From CAYPYI01 sp964415085 (GTDB lineage Bacteria; Bacillota; Clostridia; Tissierellales; Tissierellaceae): 6,665 bases of DNA. Made by a program: the position numbers and the translations under genes. Shown in pieces: positions 1-5,000 of this stretch; position 1 is the stretch's first letter, and every line of letters starts with the position of its first letter. A model generated the notes under the pieces. That model did not search any database. It worked only from the letters and a program-made list of their open reading frames with translations, and had not been told where the DNA came from. The DNA lies in the NCBI GenBank assembly GCA_964415085.1, contig CAYPYI010000073.1:1-6665 (forward strand), written 5' to 3'.

Positions 1-229
1 TCTCTTCTTTACCAATTGTTTTTTTAATAGCAGGTATAAGTTTCCCAAGCAAATCAGGTGATAATGATATCCCAATTAGTATAGCCCAAATTAAAGTTCC
101 AATTTGTATAGTAACACCTTTAACTTGGAACTTTAATGGTCCAATTAGTTCGGCTATGATACAAATTATTAATGTTACAATAATAGCATTCCTTATTGCT
201 ATCTTTTCTTTTACATTTAAATCTGACAT
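1..229 (-). CDS. Membrane protein, probable DUF3100 family, N-terminal part
   Basis: This is the first 76 codons of a minus-strand gene that continues beyond the left edge. It starts at ATG (complement of 227-229) with a strong AAGGAGGG ribosome binding site just upstream. The visible protein has a short polar N-terminus, a hydrophobic segment at about residues 14-30, the stretch ELIGPLKF at 27-34, and a second hydrophobic segment at about 41-57 ending in SLSPDLLGKL. From memory, ELIGPLKF followed by a second helix is typical of DUF3100, a family of multi-pass membrane proteins of unknown function that look like transporters; no search was run. The gene diverges from the PucR-type regulator, a common arrangement for a regulator and its target, so control by that regulator is inferred. 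Substrate unknown. The reading frame is secure; the family name is less so. Confidence 0.65.
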   Translation of the reverse strand, partial: MSDLNVKEKIAIRNAIIVTLIICIIAELIGPLKFQVKGVTIQIGTLIWAILIGISLSPDLLGKLIPAIKKTIGKEE

Positions 230-278
230 AAAATCCCTCCTTTATATTAGAACTAATAATAACAATAGCCTTGTTGAA

Positions 279-299
279 TATCTATTGACTTAATAGATA
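279..299. promoter_or_regulatory. Inverted repeat, candidate operator in the divergent intergenic region
   Basis: TATCTATT (279-286) and AATAGATA (292-299) form a perfect 8-bp inverted repeat around GACTT. It overlaps the candidate -35 box of the regulator gene. A weaker repeat of similar geometry, AACAA/TTGTT (261-265 and 271-275, also with a 5-base spacer), lies just to its left. An outer pair AACTAAT (251-257) and ATTAGTT (304-310) encloses both. Such symmetry between divergent genes suggests a dimeric regulator, plausibly the adjacent PucR-type protein acting on itself and on the divergent gene. The binding protein is inferred only, and AT-rich DNA yields such repeats by chance fairly often. 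Confidence 0.4.
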
Positions 300-313
300 A
301 GAAATTAGTTAAT
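285..313 (+). promoter_or_regulatory. Candidate promoter of the PucR-type regulator
   Basis: TTGACT (285-290) matches the sigma-A -35 box at five of six bases. GTTAAT (308-313) follows after 17 bases and matches the -10 box at four of six. The start of transcription would fall about 25 bases before the ATG. The -10 element is weak, which would suit a promoter needing activation or one that is autoregulated through the overlapping inverted repeat. Confidence 0.4.
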
Positions 314-344
314 TAATATAAACATAAAAAAAGAGGGTGTTAAA

Positions 345-1952
345 ATGTATCTAAAAATAAAAGATTTATTTGAAATAAAGGAATTTAAAAATTGCAAGCT
401 TATTAGTGGTGAGAAAGGTATAAACAATGTTATAACACATGTAAATGCAATGGAAGTTCCCGATATATCAGATTGGTTATCTAAGGGAGAGCTACTTATA
501 ACAACAGGATATTCAATAAAAGATAGTCCAAAAGAGTTAGAAAGGCTTGTAGTTAATTTACACAAAAACAAATGTGCAGGTCTTGCCATAAAAACGAAAT
601 TTATAAAAGGTTTTAGTAAGGAGTTATTAGATATTTCTAATGATTTAGGTGTTCCGATAATTCATATTCCAGATAATATAAAATATACAGACATATCTAC
701 CCCGATCATAAAGAGGATAGTAGATGAAAATAATTTAAGGTATGAATTATCAGAGGAAATACATGATAAGTTTATAAATATAGAATTAAATGGTATAGGA
801 ATACAAGGGATAGCAGATATGGTAGAGGGCTTATTAAATAATAAGGTTTTAATTCTTAATAAAGAATTAGAGGTATTAAATAAAACTAAGGAAGAAGCAG
901 ACTATAAATATATATATAAATATATTTCAGATTTAAAAGAAAGTAAAAATACTAGTATATATGAGCTGATTAGAGGGGAAGAAAAAAATTACTATATAAG
1001 GAAAGTATATTTAAAAGAGAAATTAGTTTCATATATTGTGATAATAGATATAGTAAAATACAATCAGTTATGTGATATTGTATTAGATCATGCATCTATG
1101 GCTTTAGCATTAGAATATTCTAAATTACAATCTATACATGAAAATACAATAGCACTGGATAGTATGTTCTTTGTAGATCTTATTACAAATAATATAAAAT
1201 CTGAAAAAGATGCTACTATACGAGCAAGTTCACTAGATTGGCCAGACTTACCCTATTATATGATTTTATTTAATATTAATAACTTTCAATCTATTAAACA
1301 TAATAAAACAGAGTATGACTTACACTTATTAAAGATAAATTTAAGAGATATTGTATTTAATGAGTTGAAAGAGGTTTTTGATATTGTAAAAGTTATAATT
1401 ATAAGTGATGAATTTTATGCCTTAATACCAGAAAATTATATATCTGTGGAGAAATTAGATTATAGTATACAAAAAACATTAAATAAAGTTGATGAAAGGA
1501 TGGAGATAAATTTAACTGCAGCAATAAGTACAAGAATAGAACTATTTGAAAAAATGTATGATAAGGCTAAAGAAGCTCAAAGAGCCTTAGAAGTTTTGAA
1601 AATAAAAGATATGGAAAAATCACACATATATGTAAGAGATACCTATATAGATCAATTCATACTAGAAAATAAAGATAATTGGGTTTTAGATGAATTTGTA
1701 ACAAAAAATTTAAAACTTTTAGTAGAATACGATAAGATGAATAACACTGACTTTTACCATACACTTGAAGTTTATTTCAAAAATGATTATAACATATCTA
1801 AAGCAGCATCAAAGCTTTATATACACAGAAATACTTTAACTTATAGATTGGAAAAAATAGAGAATATATTAGGAAAAGATTTTAATTCTTTTGAAGATAA
1901 ATATAATTTAATTACAGCAATGAAAATTAATGATATTATAAATCTACTTTAA
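345..1952 (+). CDS. PucR/CdaR-family transcriptional regulator
   Basis: This 535-residue protein has the three-part build of PucR-type regulators. Residues about 4-125 match the PucR N-terminal domain (LKIKDLFEI at the start, then NAMEVPDISDWLSKGELLITTG, a hallmark stretch at about 34-55, and GVPIIHIP at 102-109). Residues about 295-420 look like the degenerate GGDEF-like domain of the CdaR group. Residues about 470-530 form the C-terminal helix-turn-helix (ISKAASKLYIHRNTLTYRL, 484-502). Members act as DNA-binding activators or repressors of purine, sugar-diacid or amino-acid catabolic genes, usually next to their targets. The ligand cannot be read from sequence. The ATG has a GAGGGTG site nearby, and translation runs uninterrupted to TAA. 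It diverges from the membrane protein on its left and precedes the glutamate cluster on its right, so either or both may be targets. The family call is firm; the regulon is inferred. Confidence 0.92.
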   Translation: MYLKIKDLFEIKEFKNCKLISGEKGINNVITHVNAMEVPDISDWLSKGELLITTGYSIKDSPKELERLVVNLHKNKCAGLAIKTKFIKGFSKELLDISNDLGVPIIHIPDNIKYTDISTPIIKRIVDENNLRYELSEEIHDKFINIELNGIGIQGIADMVEGLLNNKVLILNKELEVLNKTKEEADYKYIYKYISDLKESKNTSIYELIRGEEKNYYIRKVYLKEKLVSYIVIIDIVKYNQLCDIVLDHASMALALEYSKLQSIHENTIALDSMFFVDLITNNIKSEKDATIRASSLDWPDLPYYMILFNINNFQSIKHNKTEYDLHLLKINLRDIVFNELKEVFDIVKVIIISDEFYALIPENYISVEKLDYSIQKTLNKVDERMEINLTAAISTRIELFEKMYDKAKEAQRALEVLKIKDMEKSHIYVRDTYIDQFILENKDNWVLDEFVTKNLKLLVEYDKMNNTDFYHTLEVYFKNDYNISKAASKLYIHRNTLTYRLEKIENILGKDFNSFEDKYNLITAMKINDIINLL

Positions 1953-2014
1953 TATAAATAAACATATAAACCTGATTAAATGCATAATAATTTAATAAAT
2001 ACACTAAAAATAAC

Positions 2015-2035
2015 AAAACAATGTTAATTGTTTTT
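2015..2035. terminator. Weak AT-rich hairpin after the regulator gene
   Basis: AAAACAAT (2015-2022) and ATTGTTTT (2027-2034) form an 8-bp inverted repeat around GTTA, ending in a run of five T (2031-2035). It lies about 60 bases after the regulator stop codon and directly before the -35 box of the next promoter. It may be a weak bidirectional terminator for the regulator gene. Because of its position and low GC content it could equally be an operator just upstream of the DUF3870 promoter. Confidence 0.4.
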
Positions 2036-2040
2036 AATAC

Positions 2041-2069
2041 TTGACAAGGAAAAAGGAAAATGTTAATAT
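2041..2069 (+). promoter_or_regulatory. Sigma-A promoter of the glutamate cluster
   Basis: A perfect TTGACA -35 box (2041-2046) is followed after 17 bases by TAATAT (2064-2069). A TG one base before the -10 box gives an extended -10. The transcription start would be near 2076, leaving a leader of about 165 bases before the TTG start of the DUF3870 gene. That leader contains the cre-like site and the first structured RNA element. No comparable promoter is seen before gltS, the hydroxyacid dehydrogenase or gdh, so this one probably drives the whole cluster. Confidence 0.75.
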
Positions 2070-2083
2070 ATATACATAGTCAA

Positions 2084-2097
2084 AGAAAACGATTTCG
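2084..2097. promoter_or_regulatory. Candidate cre site for CcpA
   Basis: AGAAAACGATTTCG matches the catabolite-responsive element TGWAANCGNTNWCA at all defined positions except the first and last. It lies about 8-21 bases downstream of the predicted transcription start, where bound CcpA would block initiation or early elongation. Catabolite repression is well known for genes of glutamate and arginine catabolism in Firmicutes (for example rocG in Bacillus subtilis). With two mismatches in the outer bases the call remains tentative. Confidence 0.45.
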
Positions 2098-2112
2098 AAA
2101 CTTAATATTTAT

Positions 2113-2173
2113 AGTTGCCTTTTATTAAGGTAGGAGCCAAAAGGCTTTTACATAATTAATAAAGACCCAACAA
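2113..2173 (+). promoter_or_regulatory. Structured leader RNA element, copy 1 (candidate riboswitch)
   Basis: The RNA can fold into a three-stem unit. P1 is GUUG (2114-2117) with CAAC (2168-2171). P2 is CCUU (2118-2121) with AAGG (2127-2130). P3 is AGCC (2135-2138) with GGCU (2143-2146) around an AAAA loop, extendable by two G-U pairs. A conserved single-stranded stretch UACAUAAUUA (2149-2158) joins P3 to AGACCCAACAA. The 3' strand of P1 lies inside the 5' arm of the terminator that follows, so folding of this unit would prevent termination. A second copy before gltS keeps the same architecture with a different P3 sequence. The element resembles no riboswitch consensus I can recall. A ligand-binding aptamer and a protein-bound antiterminator are both possible. 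Confidence 0.65.
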
Positions 2174-2209
2174 GAGAATAGTAAATACTATTTTTTGTTA
2201 GATTTTTTT
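2164..2209 (+). terminator. Leader terminator, copy 1 (weaker)
   Basis: The central stem pairs AATAGTA (2177-2183) with TACTATT (2186-2192); the innermost pair probably opens to give a loop. It continues through G-U and A-U pairs to CAA/TTG (2169-2171 with 2197-2199, one bulged A). Further out are two C-A mismatches. Seven T follow (2203-2209). Its outer arm contains the CCCAAC shared with P1 of the preceding RNA element. The mismatches and wobble pairs make it clearly weaker than copy 2, so some read-through into the DUF3870 gene is expected in any state. Confidence 0.6.
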
Positions 2210-2240
2210 ATATGTTTTCAATGAAAGGAGATGCTTTAAT

Positions 2241-2576
2241 TTGTACTCTAAAGATACAGTTTACTTTAGTGGTTCAGCTAGACTTCCTAGTACAATACCA
2301 TCAGGGGGGATGTATGAGTTAATTAATGTAGGCATGATGATTGATACTAAGACAGGACAAATAGTTGATGTTTCAGCTACATTATTATCTACAGGGGCTA
2401 AGAGATTTTTAGATGACTTAATAATAGGACATAATTTACATGAAGAAGGAATAAATGCTTTGATTGATGAAATAAACGACAGATATTTTGGAGATTCTCA
2501 AAAAGCAATAATAATGGCTATAAAAAATGCATATGAAAAATATGAAAAATATAAAAAGCAAAGAAAAATTAAATAA
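2241..2576 (+). CDS. DUF3870 domain protein
   Basis: This small protein of 111 residues has no signal peptide or membrane segment and ends in a very basic, lysine-rich tail (about 96-111). Two stretches are characteristic of DUF3870 as I recall the family: IDTKTGQIVDVSATLL (34-49), with the following FLDDLIIGHNL (56-66), and RYFGDSQKAIIMAIKNAYEK (81-100). The whole protein is about the usual family length. No biochemical function is known. The start is TTG, ten bases after AAAGGAG; the nearby ATGs at 2221 and 2231 are in other frames, so TTG is the only sensible start. The gene sits between the two structured leader elements, upstream of gltS, implying a role tied to glutamate or amino-acid uptake or breakdown. 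The family call is good; the role is unknown. Confidence 0.85.
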   Translation: MYSKDTVYFSGSARLPSTIPSGGMYELINVGMMIDTKTGQIVDVSATLLSTGAKRFLDDLIIGHNLHEEGINALIDEINDRYFGDSQKAIIMAIKNAYEKYEKYKKQRKIK

Positions 2577-2589
2577 ACAAGTATAATTA

Positions 2590-2646
2590 AGTTGCCTTAA
2601 GTAAGGGAGATATAAATTATCTACATAATTATTTAAGACCCAACAA
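2590..2646 (+). promoter_or_regulatory. Structured leader RNA element, copy 2 (candidate riboswitch)
   Basis: This second copy of the element starts 14 bases after the DUF3870 stop codon. P1 is GUUG (2591-2594) with CAAC (2641-2644). P2 is CCUU (2595-2598) with AAGG (2603-2606). P3 is AGAUA (2608-2612) with UAUCU (2618-2622). UACAUAAUUA (2622-2631) and AAGACCCAACAA (2635-2646) match copy 1 in sequence and spacing. P3 pairs fully although its sequence differs from copy 1, which is evidence for selection on structure. P1 and the downstream terminator compete for CCCAAC. This copy would control transcription into gltS, the hydroxyacid dehydrogenase and gdh. Confidence 0.7.
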
Positions 2647-2693
2647 ATTTAGATAGTACCTTTGTGCTATTTATATTTGTTGGGTCTTTTTTT
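2635..2693 (+). terminator. Strong intrinsic terminator before gltS
   Basis: GACCCAACAAAT (2637-2648) pairs perfectly with ATTTGTTGGGTC (2675-2686). After one T-T mismatch the stem continues inward to ATAGTAC/GTGCTAT (2653-2659 with 2664-2670) around CTTT. Seven T follow (2687-2693). The hairpin is about 25 bp, much stronger than copy 1. Lying inside a same-strand cluster with no good promoter after it, it must be conditionally bypassed for gltS and downstream genes to be expressed. Confidence 0.88.
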
Positions 2694-2754
2694 ATAAATA
2701 AAGGAAGGAGGATAATATAAATTTATTAATTTAAAACTATAAAGGAGGATGGAT

Positions 2755-3981
2755 ATGACGATTATAGAAATGAACATGACTAAGACATTATTCTTAGCAG
2801 TTGTACTACTACTTTTTGGTAAGTTTATAAGAAGTAGAGTTAAGTTTTTAAGAACATATTGTATTCCAGATGCGGTAGTTGGAGGATTAATATTTGCTGT
2901 ATTAGCTTTAGTACTTAGACAATTTGAAGTTATAGGATTTGAATTTGATGCAACACTACAATCATTTTTTATGAATATTTTCTTTACAGCAAGTGGATTC
3001 CAGGCTAGTAGAGGATTAATTAAAAAAGGTGGTAAGAAAGTAGTAATTTTTATAGGATTAGCAGCACTCTTAGCATTATTCCAAAATGTGGTTGCAGTTG
3101 GCTTATCAAATGTTCTAGATATAGACCCATTAATTGGACTAATGACAGGATCTATACCAATGACAGGAGGTCATGGTAATGCAGCATCCTTTGCACCTTT
3201 AGCAGAGGAAGCGGGAGCTGTAGGAGCATTAAGTGTTGCAGTAGCAGCAGCAACGTTTGGTTTAGTAGCTGGATCTATAATAGGAGGACCAATCGGAAAT
3301 TGGCTTATAAAAAGAAATAATTTGGCGGTAGAAGGTGAAGGTACAAAAGAGATTGAACTTGAAATGTTAAATGAAGATACACCAAGAGAGTACTTAGATG
3401 GTGATAAAAGTGCTAAAGCAGCTTTTCAAATATTAATAGCTTTAGGATTGGGAGCATATTTAGCAGATTTATTTGACATAATAATGCCTAATGTAACTTT
3501 ACCAATACATGTAATGGGAATGATTGCAGGAGCTATACTTAGAAATGTTATTGAAATAATACATAAGGATGATCCAAATGATCCTAAGTCTGTACCACTT
3601 GCACAAATTGATATTATCGGAGATATATCTTTAGGTGTATTTGTATCAATGGCAATAATGACTATGAAACTTTGGGAATTAACTGGACTTGCAGGTCCAT
3701 TACTAATATTACTATTTGCTCAAGTTGTTTTAATAGTATTATTTACAGTAATTATCACATATAACTTAATGGGAAGAGATTATGATGCAGCAGTTATGAC
3801 AGCAGGACATATAGGATTTGGAATGGGTGCTGTACCGGTATCTATGGCAAATATGAATGCTGTTTGTAGTAAATATAAATATTCACAAATTGCGTTTTTC
3901 ATAGTACCTATAGTAGGTGGGATGTTTAGTAACTTTACAAATGCAGCTATAATAACAGCTTTTTTAAATTATTTAGGATAA
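2755..3981 (+). CDS. gltS: Sodium/glutamate symporter GltS
   Basis: This integral membrane protein would take up glutamate together with sodium. From ATG 2755 it has 408 residues, the usual GltS length. It shows two halves of hydrophobic helices separated by a charged cytoplasmic linker (about 185-222). Each half carries a conserved glycine-rich, probably re-entrant, stretch: TGGHGNAASFAPLAEEAG (137-154) and GHIGFGMGAVPVSMANM (351-367), both typical of GltS. An ATG six bases earlier, at 2749, directly abuts the AAAGGAGG site (2741-2748) and leaves no spacer, so 2755, six bases from AGGAGG, is the better start. A second Shine-Dalgarno-like AAGGAGG at 2705-2711 has no start codon after it. The gene follows the conditional terminator and is 22 bases before the hydroxyacid dehydrogenase, with which it is surely cotranscribed. 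Confidence 0.93.
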   Translation: MTIIEMNMTKTLFLAVVLLLFGKFIRSRVKFLRTYCIPDAVVGGLIFAVLALVLRQFEVIGFEFDATLQSFFMNIFFTASGFQASRGLIKKGGKKVVIFIGLAALLALFQNVVAVGLSNVLDIDPLIGLMTGSIPMTGGHGNAASFAPLAEEAGAVGALSVAVAAATFGLVAGSIIGGPIGNWLIKRNNLAVEGEGTKEIELEMLNEDTPREYLDGDKSAKAAFQILIALGLGAYLADLFDIIMPNVTLPIHVMGMIAGAILRNVIEIIHKDDPNDPKSVPLAQIDIIGDISLGVFVSMAIMTMKLWELTGLAGPLLILLFAQVVLIVLFTVIITYNLMGRDYDAAVMTAGHIGFGMGAVPVSMANMNAVCSKYKYSQIAFFIVPIVGGMFSNFTNAAIITAFLNYLG

Positions 3982-4003
3982 AAATTATAGGAGGGAACAT
4001 ATT

Positions 4004-4972
4004 ATGAAGTGTTTAATAACAGAGAAGATAAATGATAAGGGAATTAATCTATTAAGAGAATATATGCAGGTAGATTTAGGATATGAGATGACAAGAGATG
4101 AAATCCTTGAAAATTTAAAGAATTATGATGCACTTTTAATAAGAGCGGAGACACAGGTAGATAGAGAAATGATAGATGCAGGTGAGAAATTAAAAGTAGT
4201 AGGAATGAATGGTATAGGATTAAATCATGTAGATGTAAAGTACGCAAATGAAAAAAATATTGAGGTTTTAAATGTACCAGATGGAAGTATAACAGCGGTA
4301 GCAGAGCTAGCTTTAACTTTAATACTTGCAACTCTTAGGAAATTCTATCCAACTGTATCAGCAACAAAAGATGGTTTTTGGGATAAAACAAGTTTCCAAG
4401 GAAATGAGTTAAAGGGAAAAACTGTAGGAATATTAGCACTTGGACAAATAGGTTTTAGAGTAGCAGAGCTATGCCAAGCTTTTGGAGCAGAGGTAATTGC
4501 ATATGATCCATATCAAAAACAGGAAATNNNNNNNNNNTTCCAGTCTTACTGTAGAGCCTGTCAAAAGAAACAGGAAATAGCAGATAAGATAAATGTTCCA
4601 TTACTTCCATTAGAAGACGTTCTAAAGCGTGCTGATATTTTAAGTATACATTCACCTTTAACGAAAGAAACTAAACATATGATAGGAAAAGAACAAATAG
4701 AAATGATGAAAGATGGAAGTTATATTTTCAACTTAGGTAGAGGTGGCATTATAAAAGAAGATGATTTATATGATGCCTTAGTAAGTGGGAAAATAACAGC
4801 TGCAGCAGCAGATGTTATGGAAAACGAACCACCAAAAGAATCTGATATGAAACTGATAAAACTAGATAACTTTTTTGTTACATGTCATATAGGTGCAGGT
4901 ACTGTAGAAGCACAAGAGTATATATCAGAATCTCTAGCTAGAAAAACTTTGGAAGTATTAAAATTAATATAA
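4004..4972 (+). CDS. D-2-hydroxyacid dehydrogenase, phosphoglycerate dehydrogenase-like (interrupted by a gap)
   Basis: An NAD-dependent dehydrogenase of the D-isomer 2-hydroxyacid family. Residues about 1-100 and 285-322 form the substrate-binding domain; the Rossmann domain lies between them. It begins after AGGAGGG with eight bases of spacing. The nucleotide-binding loop is ALGQIG (145-150), with alanine where most relatives have the first glycine. The catalytic set is visible: Arg246 in NLGRGG, Glu275 in ENEPP, His295 in CHIGAGT. There is no C-terminal ACT domain, so it is the short form rather than full SerA. Ten unknown bases and an extra in-frame segment (17 codons in total) interrupt it after residue 174; without them the protein is 305 residues. 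Likely substrates are 3-phosphoglycerate, or 2-oxoglutarate reduced to 2-hydroxyglutarate. The latter is suggested only by its place between gltS and gdh, and many family members are mis-specified by homology. Confidence 0.85.
   Translation: MKCLITEKINDKGINLLREYMQVDLGYEMTRDEILENLKNYDALLIRAETQVDREMIDAGEKLKVVGMNGIGLNHVDVKYANEKNIEVLNVPDGSITAVAELALTLILATLRKFYPTVSATKDGFWDKTSFQGNELKGKTVGILALGQIGFRVAELCQAFGAEVIAYDPYQKQEXXXXFQSYCRACQKKQEIADKINVPLLPLEDVLKRADILSIHSPLTKETKHMIGKEQIEMMKDGSYIFNLGRGGIIKEDDLYDALVSGKITAAAADVMENEPPKESDMKLIKLDNFFVTCHIGAGTVEAQEYISESLARKTLEVLKLI
4517..4578. other. Scaffold gap with duplicated flank, probable assembly artefact
   Basis: Ten N (4528-4537) lie between two copies of AAACAGGAAAT (4517-4527 and 4568-4578), exactly 51 bases apart. 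The sequence between the N run and the second copy encodes FQSYCRACQKK, which is unlike the family. Merging the repeats removes exactly 17 codons and gives YDPYQKQEIADKINV, a normal continuation after the Rossmann fold. CCTGT/ACAGG (4557-4561 and 4570-4574) gives the odd segment a small hairpin. The preserved frame is thus explained by failure to merge overlapping contig ends, with untrimmed sequence on one end. Confidence 0.8.
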
Positions 4973-5000
4973 ATATAAATAAAAAATAGGAGGAATAATA

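Noticed and set aside
305..589. A minus-strand open frame of 94 codons overlapping the regulator start.
   Set aside because: It lies opposite a clear PucR domain and has no recognisable features or good ribosome binding site.
2113..2173. Possible identity of the leader with a T-box, purine, glycine, preQ1-I, fluoride, ZTP or PRD-antiterminator (RAT) element.
   Set aside because: None of the conserved cores I know for these classes is present; for example there is no AGGGUGGNACCGCG T-box sequence.
2582..2587. A perfect TATAAT just before RNA copy 2, suggesting a separate promoter for gltS.
   Set aside because: No -35 box lies 16-18 bases upstream, and transcription would begin near 2594, removing the GUUG strand of P1.
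2113..2693. The two repeated segments as a CRISPR array or mobile repeat.
   Set aside because: There are only two copies, with imperfect identity, a gene between them, and each joined to its own terminator; a regulatory RNA explains them better.
4044..4331. A minus-strand open frame of 95 codons.
   Set aside because: It is a leucine- and histidine-rich shadow of the hydroxyacid dehydrogenase gene with no family resemblance.
4538..4578. An inserted peptide or small mobile insertion in the dehydrogenase.
   Set aside because: The adjoining N run, the duplicated flank and exact frame restoration on collapse point to assembly error.
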